Shown: positions 50,880 through 60,512, counted from the stretch's first letter. The stretch: DNA of 64,000 bases from Stercoripulliclostridium_A sp045577735 (GCA_045577735.1 JAZNIY010000020.1:9675-73674); one strand, 5' to 3'. Numbers and translations are program-made. The notes: generated by a model from the letters alone, not told the origin.

Positions 50880-51017
50880 ATGGTTTTTTTCTTATATCTT
50901 GCAATCTCTTTAAAAGAATGTTCAGAAACAGAATATTGTATTGAATTACTTTTAGAGAGTGGATATTATCACGATAAAACCATGCTTGATAAATGTACGG
51001 AAATTAAAAAATACTAA
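50880..51017 (+). pseudogene. C-terminal remnant of a four-helix-bundle (IVS-type) protein
   Basis: A 45-codon frame reads MVFFLYLAISLKECSETEY and then CIELLLESGYYHDK, ending TEIKKY. The ALKEC-ET-YWIELL pattern followed by a short loop and an aromatic pair is the C-terminal half of the four-helix-bundle protein family first found in 23S rRNA intervening sequences. About 70 N-terminal residues are missing and no ribosome binding site is present. It appears to be a truncated relic. The usual Trp is replaced by Cys, a further sign of decay. Confidence 0.5.
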
Positions 51018-51051
51018 TTTCATCCCTAAATACTGCTAAGGAGAATAACAA

Positions 51052-51483
51052 ATGAAAATCATCCCATTTGAACAAAAATATCGTGACGATATGATTTTTA
51101 TGATTCTTGAAGCAAAAGATGCTTTAGGAAGAGTGCCTGGGCTTAACGAGGACTTATTGGACATACAAAAAAATTATCTTGATAGAGGAGATATGTTTTG
51201 GATTGCCATTGACGAAAATAATAGAGTAATAGGTAGTATTGGTTATAATTCTTTGAACGATGAAGAGGTCGCTTTGCATAGACTTTTCGTTAAATACAAC
51301 CTCAAGAATCAAGGAATAGGAACATCCCTATTGCAAACAGCGGAAGAGCATATTAAATCTCTCAACAAGAAAAAGATCATAGTTCATTTAGGAAACAAGG
51401 AACAATTTTTTGAATCTTGGCACTTTTACCCAAAACATGGTTACGTGGAGTTCAAGCCAAACTATATGTGCAAAAGCCTTTAA
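51052..51483 (+). CDS. GNAT family N-acetyltransferase
   Basis: 143 residues, AAGGAG before the ATG. GNAT fold with motif A LFVKYNLKNQGIGTSLLQTAEEHI (about residues 82-105) carrying the acetyl-CoA pyrophosphate loop NQGIGT, and a C-terminal SWHFYPKHGYVEF segment. Substrate unknown. AT-rich composition resembles the adjacent remnant more than the rest of the window. Confidence 0.88.
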   Translation: MKIIPFEQKYRDDMIFMILEAKDALGRVPGLNEDLLDIQKNYLDRGDMFWIAIDENNRVIGSIGYNSLNDEEVALHRLFVKYNLKNQGIGTSLLQTAEEHIKSLNKKKIIVHLGNKEQFFESWHFYPKHGYVEFKPNYMCKSL

Positions 51484-51510
51484 ACAACCCTATCGGTTGT
51501 TTTCTTTTTA
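51482..51510 (+). terminator. Terminator of the GNAT gene
   Basis: AAACAACC-CTATC-GGTTGTTT stem followed by TCTTTTT. Confidence 0.8.
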
Positions 51511-51540
51511 TTGCGCCCAAAGTAAGGCACAAATACCATA

Positions 51541-51569
51541 TTGACAATATTCAAATAAAAGGTTACAAT
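51541..51569 (+). promoter_or_regulatory. Promoter of the HAD phosphatase gene
   Basis: TTGACA (51541-51546), 17-base spacer, TACAAT (51564-51569). Confidence 0.75.
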
Positions 51570-51604
51570 ATAGGTAGACAAATTCTAGTAAAAGGTGAAC
51601 CAAT

Positions 51605-52450
51605 ATGGCAAAAAAACACATTGTTGCACTACTTTATGACTTTGACAAAACGCTATGTACTCGCGACATGCAAGAGTATACCTTCATTCCCAGCTTGGGC
51701 ATGGAGCCCGATGACTTTTGGGGTGAAGCAGGCGTTGTCGCCAAAAGAGAACAAATGGACAGCGTGCTAGCCTATATGTACTGCATGATTGACCAATCAA
51801 ACAAAAAAGGCATTCCCTTTACACGCGAAACCCTCCTTGAGTGTGGCAAGCATATAGTATACCACCAAGGCGTAACGGAGTGGTTCAAGCGCATTAACGA
51901 GTACGGCAAGCAAGCCGGGGTACAAGTTGAACACTACGTACTCTCTTCAGGGCTAAAAGAAATTATTGACGGTAGCGAAATTGCAAAATATTTCAAAAAG
52001 ATTTTTGCAAGCGAATTTATGTACAACGAAGAAGGGCACGCAATGTGGGCAAAAATGGCTGTTAACTACACCAATAAAACCCAGTTCGTATATCGCATAA
52101 ACAAGGGTGTGCTTGACATAAACAACAACGTTGACCTTAACAAATCGCAACCCGACGAGGACAGGCGCGTATTCTTCCGTAATATGGTTTACATAGGTGA
52201 CGGATTAACCGACGTACCTTGTATGAAACTTGTTAAGCAATCGGGAGGACATTCCATCGCCTTGTACCATCCTGGAGAAAAGGACAAAGTTCAACCCCTA
52301 CTCAAGCACGAAAGAGTGGATTGGATATTTGAAGCTGACTTTAGAGAAGGCGGAGCCCTTGACGATGCAGTACGCACGCTCATCAGCCAGCTGGGATGCA
52401 AGAACAAACTGCAAGACATAACAGAAGCACAAAAGAAAGAAATCAAATAA
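51605..52450 (+). CDS. HAD-superfamily phosphatase (SerB-like)
   Basis: 281 residues. Motif I YDFDKTLCT (Asp nucleophile at about residue 11), motif II SSGLKEII (about 118), motif IV GDGLTDVPC (about 199-207) are in order, with a helical cap between (about 20-110). Resembles phosphoserine phosphatase-like haloacid dehalogenase hydrolases; the substrate is not known. A single-gene unit with its own promoter and terminator. Confidence 0.85.
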   Translation: MAKKHIVALLYDFDKTLCTRDMQEYTFIPSLGMEPDDFWGEAGVVAKREQMDSVLAYMYCMIDQSNKKGIPFTRETLLECGKHIVYHQGVTEWFKRINEYGKQAGVQVEHYVLSSGLKEIIDGSEIAKYFKKIFASEFMYNEEGHAMWAKMAVNYTNKTQFVYRINKGVLDINNNVDLNKSQPDEDRRVFFRNMVYIGDGLTDVPCMKLVKQSGGHSIALYHPGEKDKVQPLLKHERVDWIFEADFREGGALDDAVRTLISQLGCKNKLQDITEAQKKEIK

Positions 52451-52461
52451 AGTTAAAAAAT

Positions 52462-52492
52462 AAACGCACCGTTTCGTCGGTGCTTTATTTTC
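52462..52492 (+). terminator. Terminator of the HAD gene
   Basis: GCACCG-TTTCGT-CGGTGC stem, flanked by AAA and TTTATTTT. Confidence 0.78.
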
Positions 52493-52515
52493 TTTTTTCG
52501 TGTTTGTTTGGTTTT

Positions 52516-52547
52516 GGCGTGCGCTTGTATATATCCAAGCGCACGCC
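52516..52547. repeat. 12-bp perfect inverted repeat downstream of the giant LRR gene
   Basis: GGCGTGCGCTTG / CAAGCGCACGCC with an 8-base TA-rich loop. GC-rich in an AT-rich gap and lacking a T-run on either side. It could be a 3' stabilising stem for the giant mRNA or a factor-dependent stop. The rest of 52548-52640 is AT-rich with nothing recognised. Confidence 0.6.
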
Positions 52548-52640
52548 TAACTTTCATTTTGAGAGTTTAAATTTTTATCAGGCTAGTGTCATCAATTTCC
52601 ACATCTTTCGTTTTACTTTTTTTCAAATTAAACATAACGA

Positions 52641-52662
52641 GCGGTGAGCCGAAGCCCACCGC
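52641..52662 (-). repeat. 9-bp UUCG-loop hairpin 3' of the giant LRR gene
   Basis: On the minus strand GCGGTGGGC-TTCG-GCTCACCGC, 9 pairs including one G-U and an extra-stable UUCG loop, 55 bases past the stop. No T-run directly follows, so it is more likely a 3'-end stabiliser or weak terminator. Confidence 0.6.
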
Positions 52663-52716
52663 CATTCTTTGTTATTCAAAGGGTCTAAGCTAAATTGCAG
52701 GCTCTTTTATTGTGTT

Positions 52717-55700
52717 TTATCTTCTTTTCTTTCTGATAACAAACCAGAAGATTGCAAATCCACCGCCACCTACGACTGCAACTGACGCTACTACGATGCC
52801 GATGATAGCACCCGTTCCAAGACCGTCATTATCGTCCGTAGGAGGATTGTCAACGGGAGGCTGAGGATCGGGATCGTGTGCAGGCATTGTGTAATCACAG
52901 GTATCACACTTGTTGTCACCGTTGTCGTCAACGTGAGCCGCCTTGTTTGCCTTGTCACCGCATTCGCACTCGTTCCAATGCTCGTTCGCATCGGTTACCC
53001 AAGTTGAGCCGTGTGCGTGATTATGAGGCGGAGGCATTACGCTCATAGCGTATCCACAAGCGTCGCAAGAGCCGTCGTTATTGCCGTCGTTGTGAGCAGC
53101 CTTATCAAGCTCCTGACCATCACAGCCTGTGCATTCGTGCCAGTGATGAGTTTCGTTCTTCTGCCACTCTGCTTCGGGAGTATGCGTGGTATGTCCGAGA
53201 GCCGGTGCAATCTGCCATCCGCAGATGCTACATACCTCGGGATCGGTTTCTGTAGCCGCGCCTGCCGATACGTGATTCTGCTTGGTATCGGTTACGGAGC
53301 ATCCGTTCTTCGTACATACGTGCCAATGTCCGCTTGCATCCTTTTCCCATTCGCCGGTGAAGTCGTGAGTAATAGTCCTTACGTAACCGCAAGCACAGTC
53401 GGTATCGCAATCGTTATCGAAACTATGTTCTGCGGGACTTACCTTTTCGCTTTCACATCCGACGCACTTGAACCAGTGTCCGTTTGCGTCATAGCCGTAT
53501 ATACCGTTTGAAGTATGGATGGTATGTCCTGTCGCAGGGGTTATGATGTACTCGCATACGGAACACTTAACCGGCTCGTCCTCGGTTGCTTCTGCTCTGT
53601 CTGGCTGGTGATCTTCAAGCGCGGTATGGTATTCGCATCCTGTTCTCTTACACTTGTGGTAATGACCGTTTTCAACGCCCGTCCACTCAGTTGCTAAATC
53701 GTGATTATTCGCGTCAATAGCAATTGTGAGATCGTTGATCTCCGTCACGCCGTCCTCTGCGAAATGCTTTTCGCAGGTCGAGCAGGTCTTGTGCGCCTTA
53801 GTTCCCGTTGCTACGCAGGTTGCGGGAAGCTCTTCCTGCCATTGTCCAAATCTGTGGCTTCCGTATCCGCCGTAGCTCTGTCCGCAGGAGCAGATTGCCT
53901 TAGCCACACAGGTTGCGTCACCGCCGTTGTGCGCTACGCGGCTACCCGATTGCTCGGCACCGCATACGCTGCACTCGTACCAGTGGTGAGTATCGTTGAA
54001 CTTGAGCTCGGTGTAATCGTGCTCGATCGTTCTCTGATAGCCACAGATACAATCAACGTCGCAAGCGTTGTCGAATTGATGCGCGGTTTGGTCTATCTTA
54101 TAGGTGTCGCAACCGGTACATTTGAACCAGTGGCTATTTTCGTCATAGCCGTATTCTCCGCTAGAAACGTGGTTTACGTGTCCCGTTGCGGGAGTGATTA
54201 CGTATCCGCATTCGGTACATAGTTGAGGATCGTCTTCGGTTGCGGGCGCGCCTTCGACGTGGTCTTCTATCGTGCTTATTTCGTTACAACCAGGCGTTAG
54301 GCACTTGTGTGCGTGTCCGTCTTCGTCTTCATAATCCCACGTTGCACTCCAATCGTGGTCGGCTAAATCTAACTTGCTATCTTCTACGCTAGTTACTATA
54401 GTGCAATTTTCGTCGGCGTATACTTTATTACAAATAGAGCAAGTCCAGTATGCTTTGTTACCTTGAACTTGGCAAGTCGATTCTTTTGCGTCGGTTTTGG
54501 TCAGGATATATACGGCGCTTTGGTCGTTCGCGTACAACGTAGCGTTATTAGCGCAGTGACTGATAGCATACACCTTGTCACCGTCAAATACGGGTGTTAA
54601 ATCGGTGCCTATGGTTTGTCCCCACGCACTTCCGTCTATGGTGAATTCTTCGTCAATAACTATTTGCTTGCAAAGTGCATAAGCAACTTCACCGCTAGCG
54701 AATTGTTCTGCCGTTCTTCCGCCGTGTTCGTTAGCGGTAGCATTTAAATAATAATTATTCTCAATAAGTGACGACGTATCATTGTCATCCAATAGAATTA
54801 CTCCACCGTAAATCAGCGTCGATTGATACTCGGCAGGAATGATAATCTCTCCAGCGTTATAACAATTGCATACTAATGAAGTATCAATATTAGCAATACC
54901 GCTTGAGGCCATTATTTCCGCATTGTTCTCATCAAAATTCTCATCGAAGGTAACTTCTATATTTCCTACGTTGTAGGAATTAACTATTGTTGTAGTCATT
55001 GTCCATCCTGCGATACCGGCAACAGAGTATCCGAAAGAACCAGCATTAATTTCGATATCACCGGCGTTATAGCATCTTTCTATTGTTACGCTGAAGCTTG
55101 ACACTCCAATAATACCGCCGACAGCTTCATAATTTGCATCAACCGTAATATTACCCGTATTGGTGCAATCGCTTATTCGGCTGTAAACTCCGAATCCGGC
55201 AACACCGCCGACAGCCGGTGCTATACTTTGAACGATAATATTGCCTTTGTTATGACAATTAGTTATTTCAACTGTGCTCTCTGTGTAATCGTAATTATTG
55301 CTACCTATGATACCGCCGACATTTATATATTCCGAGCTATTTGCGGTTGCTGTAATGGTACCGTAGTTAACACAGTTTTTAATAATAACTCCACCTTCAT
55401 TTTCAGCAACGATACCACCGAGGAAAATCTCAATTGTTTCATCATCCAAACCGTTTTCTACGTAAAGGTTACTACTGTTGGTACAGTCTTTGATAGTGCC
55501 GTTAGTGCCGTTGCCGTAGTTGATACCAACAACACCACCGCCACCGTATTTTGATACGAGCGTATTGTTTACGCTATGGCAATTCTCTACAATACCGCAG
55601 TTATAATAAACGATACTGCTAAACTCGTACCCTTCTAAATAGGAATTTTTAACGGTAAGATTCTTAATGATACCGTAATTTTCGCCTAATAGGCCCCCTA

Positions 55701-58700
55701 TTCCAAATCCACTGTTGACATAATTGATTAAGTAAAGTCCACTAATAAACTTACCGTTACCGTCGAAGACGTAATCTTCACCTAAACCGAAAGGTAATTT
55801 CCAAATGCGGAAACTTTCTACTGCGCTTGCGTTAAGCGAGCCGTCTTCAAGAAGAACGTTCTCGTTGACAACGATATCGTTCATAAGGAATACGTTGCCG
55901 TCGATATATTCACCGTAATCAGAGGGGAACCAATATAGATGTCCTACTTTACTTACTTCGTACGCGCCGTCGGGCGTGCCATCGCCGTTGATATCGCGGT
56001 TTTCGTTATAGTAAGGTGCTTCAATACCGTCACAAAGCGTGCAGAAGCCGTCCCCGTCAAAATCGTGATTGCCTTGAGCGTCCGCAGTCCAATAATCTTC
56101 CGTTGATATCATAGTGCAAGTAGCACAGTCGTACCAATACGTTGCGCCAGTAACGCAGTCAGTGCCCTCTTCTTTTAGGTGGGCTTCGTCTTCTATTTGT
56201 TCGGTAAAGGAGTGGTCTTTTTGCGCTTCCATTTCGTAATCGCAAGCGTCACACAATTTAGCCGAAGTACAAGTTGCTTCATCTACGGAATAGTGAGGTA
56301 AGGTAGTGTCGTATACGTCACAGTTAGCACACTTGTGCGCGTGACCGCTTTCGCCCATAGATACGTAAGGCGTATTAAAGTCGTGATTGAGCGCATTGAC
56401 GAGTACGTTATTACATACCGTACAAATTTGCGCTTCGGTACAGGTTGCTTCATCTCCTGCTACGTGCGCGGTAGCAGTAACGGTAATACCTACTTGATAC
56501 GTATGATAATTATTGGTATCAGCGGGAGTAAATACAGCTAATACGGTATAATCGCGTGCTTCGTCAAAGTATACGTTCTCGCTAAACGCCCAATTACTAG
56601 GTAGCGTTACGTCTTGTTGGCTTGAATGGTCTATACAGATAGTAAGACCTGTAGGCACGCTATAATCGGGAGCAAGGTTACCTGCTTTTTTATCAAAATA
56701 AACCCAATAAGATTTGGTTATTGCGTTATAAACGGCAGTTTCTGAAGCGGTTACGCTATATTGTACGGAACCTGCGCTATTAGCGGTAATTACGTTGCCG
56801 TCGATGATTGCATCGCCTTGTAACAAAGCGTAACTTAACTCTCCGCTTGATTGAATTACGTTAATCGCATATTCTTCTGCAAAGGAAGATACGACGGGCG
56901 TTTCTTCAACAGTGAGAGTTTGTACTCCCTTATGTAGTTCTATTTCAAAATCTTCGCTATAACTTAAATAATTGTTCGATTCCTCCTGCGTTACCGTCAA
57001 AGTGAACGTTCCGCCCGCTTGAGTAACGTTAGAAATAACGCCGTCGCTATATTCAAACGCTACACCGCTTAAATTGGATACTGCGGATACGTTGGTATCG
57101 CTTTCTCCCGTCGTGGTAATAGTCAATTCTTCATTTATTACAATATCTCCGCCCATATATTGCAAACTAGGTTTTGATACCGTAATATCGGGCGTTGCTT
57201 TATTAATGGTGACCTTAATATTGTAGTAGCATTTTTTCGTTTCGCCACCGTACGTAGCGCTAATTACCACCCAATAGTAATAACCGTCGTCGCCGTTCAA
57301 ACCTTGCGAGCAATCTACGAATGCGTAGGTGCTACTTTCGTTAACTAACGTTGCACTATTATCAAAATCAAAGGTATAAGCCAACCACGGGGGTATACTT
57401 GTATCTAATTGATACCACTTATAGGTATATTCTACCCCTTCGCTTAGTTCGTGTTCTCCCGTTACCGTTACGTTACGCGCTACTCCGTCGTAGGTAAAGG
57501 TAAGTTCTTCACCGTGTGTGCTGGTGTAAGTGGGATACTTAAGTTCGTACGTCATAACGAAGATCTCGCCGTCATCGTCCGCGGTAAAGGTGTATGAGCC
57601 ACCGTCAATATAAGTAGCATCGGTTAGACTGTGTACCCATCCTTTGAAGTTATATCCCGTCTTATCATAGCCTTCGTTATCCATCAAATAGATTTGTTGT
57701 CCTACGTAACCTACAAGATCGATTTCTTCCGATTCGGTAATGTACTTCATATTTACCTTGTCGCGTACGTAATAGGTAAATGATAATTCTTCGCCTGCGG
57801 TTGTGAACGTAGCAGTGCAAGATTCACCGCTAGGGGTGGTTTCCGCCGTGCTAAATCCGGTAAGCGCGCTTGCTTCAATGGTTATGATTTCGCTATTGCC
57901 GTCGCTATAAAGAACGCTAACGTCAAAAGGTATGAATTCTTCCGAAGGTTCGTACCATTGAACGAGTTTTTCGGTAGGTATAGTTACCGACTCAACGGCG
58001 CATCTCGTCCATTGTGCGGTAAAGGTGATTACGTCAGTTTCTCCATTAAACGTGAATTGATCGCCGGTATTCAACGTTGAACCATTGTATAACCAACCAC
58101 CAAAATCATAAGTTGCTTGGGTAGCCTTGTGGGTATCCTCGAAGGTAATGCTTTGATCCTTTTCCCAAATTGTCGATTCTAACTCGGTAAGCGATGCATT
58201 CTTTTCGCCACCGTTTGCATCGAATGCAAGGTCGTAAATAGGAACGTATACCGATGAAGATACTTGACTGCTTACACCGGTACTGTAATATGCTTTTACC
58301 TTTTCAAGTGCGGTACAGTTACTGAATGAGTTGCTACCTACCGTAGTTTTTGCATAAATAGTAACGTCCGTTAACGCGCTACAACCCGACAATATACTAC
58401 CGTCAATAGAAGTAACGGTAGAAGGTATAACTAATTCCGTAAGGGAAGTACATTGACGGAATGCCATTTGACCTATGGTGGTGATACCTTGATGTAAGTT
58501 AATTGACGAAAGTCTACTACATTGATTGAACGCTTGATAACTGATAGTAGTTAACGTATCGGGTAGCTTTACGTTATTAAGATAAGTACATTCTGAAAAA
58601 GCACAATCGCCAAGTTCGGTTATCGGTGCATAAATATAAGCACTTATTAAATAATCGTTCTGTCTGAATAGGTTAGTACCCATTGATTGAACGGTTGCAG

Positions 58701-60426
58701 GAATGGTAATCTCAACGATTCCCGTTTTTCTGAACGCACCGTTACCGATAGTCGTTACACTTGACGGAATATCTAAATTTCTAAAACTATTTGCGCCAAA
58801 GAATGCAAAATCGTCAATCGTGGTAATACCTTGAGATAACTCTATATTGGTTAAATACGTACAATCTTGGAAAGCGTACGCGCCTATTGCCTTTACCGAA
58901 TAAGTTATCTCGTCGTATTGAATACTACCGGGTATTACTACATCGGTAGACGCCGTCAAAGCATTCCCCGACACTTCTACGGTGTAATTGTTTTCTTCAT
59001 TAGTAAGTACCTTGTAGACGATATTTTGATAAGTAAAGGTATCGTCTACTTCAAGTGGATTAAGGTCGTAATAAATTTTTACAACGGTATTACGCTTGGG
59101 GCTAACTACTTGTTGCTCGAATGCTTGCATCGTATATCCGTCGTAGGTGTTGTTAGCAACAGCTTCGGTAGTTTCGTAAGGAAAGGCGGATAAGGTTTCC
59201 GTATCTTCTTCTACCACGCTATATCCTTCAGAACCGATATTTTGTAAGTAGTATTCTACACTATAAGGTGCGGAAGAATAGCAAGTAATTGAATAATCTT
59301 CACAATAGTCAACCGTCGTACTATTAGCATAAGCGTATACCGTAGTGTTTGCCGGAAATACCCTCGTGCCCAATCCGTAAGTAACATCAGTACCATAAAC
59401 CGTTACGTAGTCAAGCTTGGTACAATCAGCGAACGCCCCTACCTCTATTTCCGTAACGGTTGCGGGAATGATAACTTCCGTTAGTCCCGTACAACCGTAG
59501 TAAGCCTCTTGGGGTATCGTAGTCAATCCACTATTGAAGGTAATAGTCTCGAGCGCGCTACAATTTTTGAACGCTTGAAGATCCATACTATTTACACCGG
59601 GCATGGTTATGTTCTTAAGAGAAGTACAACCATTAAACGCGCCTTGAGGAAGCCAGGTTATACTTGACGGAAGAGTGATTTCTTCTAGCGCAGTACATCC
59701 ATTAAACGGAAACATACCAGTAAATTGAACGCCTTCGGGTATATTAATATCCGCAAGCGCACTGCATTGGGAAAAGGCACGAATACCTATCGTCAAAAGT
59801 CCATCAGGTAATTTTACACTCTCTAATGCCCGACATCCGTAAAAAGTATCACTGTAAATGGCGGTTATTTTACTGGGAATCTCTATTTCTTTAAGACTAC
59901 TGCAAGAATCAAATGCCTCAACGCCTAAGTATTCCAAATTATCTGAGAGCGTAATGCGTTGCAAACTACTTTTTTGAAAGGCGTATCCCTTAATTTTTAC
60001 AACGCTATCGGGAATATCGATTTCCGTTAAACCACAGTTATCGAACGCGTTAGCGCCTATTTGGGTTATAGTATTAGGGAGCTCTATGCTTCTTAAATAA
60101 TTGCAGTCATAAAAAGCATTATCGCTCTCGCTATTTTCCAATGTATCGCCTATTTCGGTAACAGTGTACGTATAGTCTCCATTGGTAACGGTAGAGGGGA
60201 TAACTACGTCGGTCATTTGCGTCAACGTGTTACCTGATACTTCTACAGTATAATTATTTTCTTCCTCGGTGAGTACCTTATATATGATATTGTCTATCGT
60301 GAACAGGTCGTCCACCGCCGCATCTGCTACGATGGACGTACTATTCACTCCAAATATCACCAAGGAAATACACACTATCGTAAAAATAAACAATATCGGT
60401 ATTGCTTTTTTTATTCCTTGTTTCAT
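52717..60426 (-). CDS. Giant BspA-like surface protein with LRR, GLUG and CxxC-repeat regions
   Basis: 2569 residues with an AAGGAG site. Signal peptide (about residues 1-37, ending VDAAV). Two LRR_5 blocks (about 40-380 and 455-730), each opened by a near-copy module FT..NI(I/V)YKVLT.EENNYTVEV. Then two InlB-type beta repeats (near 731-822 and about 920-975, with FGGW and FKGWV), Ig/MBG-like domains to about 1320, a first CxxC-rich part (about 1324-1500), a DINGDGTPDG calcium-type loop (about 1480), a GLUG-repeat beta-helix (about 1576-1892) and a long C-terminal array of Cys-pair/His modules such as HWFKCTGCD and CDIDCACGY (about 1960-2520). It ends with a membrane helix and KKRR (about 2540-2569) rather than a sortase LPXTG motif. 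Adhesion or host/glycan binding is inferred. Last gene of a four-gene surface operon. Confidence 0.9.
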   Translation of the reverse strand: MKQGIKKAIPILFIFTIVCISLVIFGVNSTSIVADAAVDDLFTIDNIIYKVLTEEENNYTVEVSGNTLTQMTDVVIPSTVTNGDYTYTVTEIGDTLENSESDNAFYDCNYLRSIELPNTITQIGANAFDNCGLTEIDIPDSVVKIKGYAFQKSSLQRITLSDNLEYLGVEAFDSCSSLKEIEIPSKITAIYSDTFYGCRALESVKLPDGLLTIGIRAFSQCSALADINIPEGVQFTGMFPFNGCTALEEITLPSSITWLPQGAFNGCTSLKNITMPGVNSMDLQAFKNCSALETITFNSGLTTIPQEAYYGCTGLTEVIIPATVTEIEVGAFADCTKLDYVTVYGTDVTYGLGTRVFPANTTVYAYANSTTVDYCEDYSITCYSSAPYSVEYYLQNIGSEGYSVVEEDTETLSAFPYETTEAVANNTYDGYTMQAFEQQVVSPKRNTVVKIYYDLNPLEVDDTFTYQNIVYKVLTNEENNYTVEVSGNALTASTDVVIPGSIQYDEITYSVKAIGAYAFQDCTYLTNIELSQGITTIDDFAFFGANSFRNLDIPSSVTTIGNGAFRKTGIVEITIPATVQSMGTNLFRQNDYLISAYIYAPITELGDCAFSECTYLNNVKLPDTLTTISYQAFNQCSRLSSINLHQGITTIGQMAFRQCTSLTELVIPSTVTSIDGSILSGCSALTDVTIYAKTTVGSNSFSNCTALEKVKAYYSTGVSSQVSSSVYVPIYDLAFDANGGEKNASLTELESTIWEKDQSITFEDTHKATQATYDFGGWLYNGSTLNTGDQFTFNGETDVITFTAQWTRCAVESVTIPTEKLVQWYEPSEEFIPFDVSVLYSDGNSEIITIEASALTGFSTAETTPSGESCTATFTTAGEELSFTYYVRDKVNMKYITESEEIDLVGYVGQQIYLMDNEGYDKTGYNFKGWVHSLTDATYIDGGSYTFTADDDGEIFVMTYELKYPTYTSTHGEELTFTYDGVARNVTVTGEHELSEGVEYTYKWYQLDTSIPPWLAYTFDFDNSATLVNESSTYAFVDCSQGLNGDDGYYYWVVISATYGGETKKCYYNIKVTINKATPDITVSKPSLQYMGGDIVINEELTITTTGESDTNVSAVSNLSGVAFEYSDGVISNVTQAGGTFTLTVTQEESNNYLSYSEDFEIELHKGVQTLTVEETPVVSSFAEEYAINVIQSSGELSYALLQGDAIIDGNVITANSAGSVQYSVTASETAVYNAITKSYWVYFDKKAGNLAPDYSVPTGLTICIDHSSQQDVTLPSNWAFSENVYFDEARDYTVLAVFTPADTNNYHTYQVGITVTATAHVAGDEATCTEAQICTVCNNVLVNALNHDFNTPYVSMGESGHAHKCANCDVYDTTLPHYSVDEATCTSAKLCDACDYEMEAQKDHSFTEQIEDEAHLKEEGTDCVTGATYWYDCATCTMISTEDYWTADAQGNHDFDGDGFCTLCDGIEAPYYNENRDINGDGTPDGAYEVSKVGHLYWFPSDYGEYIDGNVFLMNDIVVNENVLLEDGSLNASAVESFRIWKLPFGLGEDYVFDGNGKFISGLYLINYVNSGFGIGGLLGENYGIIKNLTVKNSYLEGYEFSSIVYYNCGIVENCHSVNNTLVSKYGGGGVVGINYGNGTNGTIKDCTNSSNLYVENGLDDETIEIFLGGIVAENEGGVIIKNCVNYGTITATANSSEYINVGGIIGSNNYDYTESTVEITNCHNKGNIIVQSIAPAVGGVAGFGVYSRISDCTNTGNITVDANYEAVGGIIGVSSFSVTIERCYNAGDIEINAGSFGYSVAGIAGWTMTTTIVNSYNVGNIEVTFDENFDENNAEIMASSGIANIDTSLVCNCYNAGEIIIPAEYQSTLIYGGVILLDDNDTSSLIENNYYLNATANEHGGRTAEQFASGEVAYALCKQIVIDEEFTIDGSAWGQTIGTDLTPVFDGDKVYAISHCANNATLYANDQSAVYILTKTDAKESTCQVQGNKAYWTCSICNKVYADENCTIVTSVEDSKLDLADHDWSATWDYEDEDGHAHKCLTPGCNEISTIEDHVEGAPATEDDPQLCTECGYVITPATGHVNHVSSGEYGYDENSHWFKCTGCDTYKIDQTAHQFDNACDVDCICGYQRTIEHDYTELKFNDTHHWYECSVCGAEQSGSRVAHNGGDATCVAKAICSCGQSYGGYGSHRFGQWQEELPATCVATGTKAHKTCSTCEKHFAEDGVTEINDLTIAIDANNHDLATEWTGVENGHYHKCKRTGCEYHTALEDHQPDRAEATEDEPVKCSVCEYIITPATGHTIHTSNGIYGYDANGHWFKCVGCESEKVSPAEHSFDNDCDTDCACGYVRTITHDFTGEWEKDASGHWHVCTKNGCSVTDTKQNHVSAGAATETDPEVCSICGWQIAPALGHTTHTPEAEWQKNETHHWHECTGCDGQELDKAAHNDGNNDGSCDACGYAMSVMPPPHNHAHGSTWVTDANEHWNECECGDKANKAAHVDDNGDNKCDTCDYTMPAHDPDPQPPVDNPPTDDNDGLGTGAIIGIVVASVAVVGGGGFAIFWFVIRKKRR

Positions 60427-60456
60427 TTTTTGTTTATCTCCTTTTTATATAGTTCT

Positions 60457-60487
60457 GCACCGTAAGGTTATTACGGTGCTTTTTTTA
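60457..60487 (+). terminator. Terminator-like hairpin on the strand opposite the surface operon
   Basis: GCACCGTAA / TTACGGTGC with a 5-base loop and eight T on the plus strand. There is no plus gene before it. In the minus-strand transcript the same hairpin lies in the 86-base gap before the giant LRR gene, with an A-run ahead of it and no T-run after. Confidence 0.6.
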
Positions 60488-60512
60488 GGTTTTTCGTTAA
60501 ATTTTCGCTATT

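Noticed and set aside
53011..54222. Two plus-strand frames (166 and 173 codons) opposite the giant LRR gene
   Set aside because: Cys-rich mirror images of the CxxC repeats; no ribosome binding site or plausible protein features.
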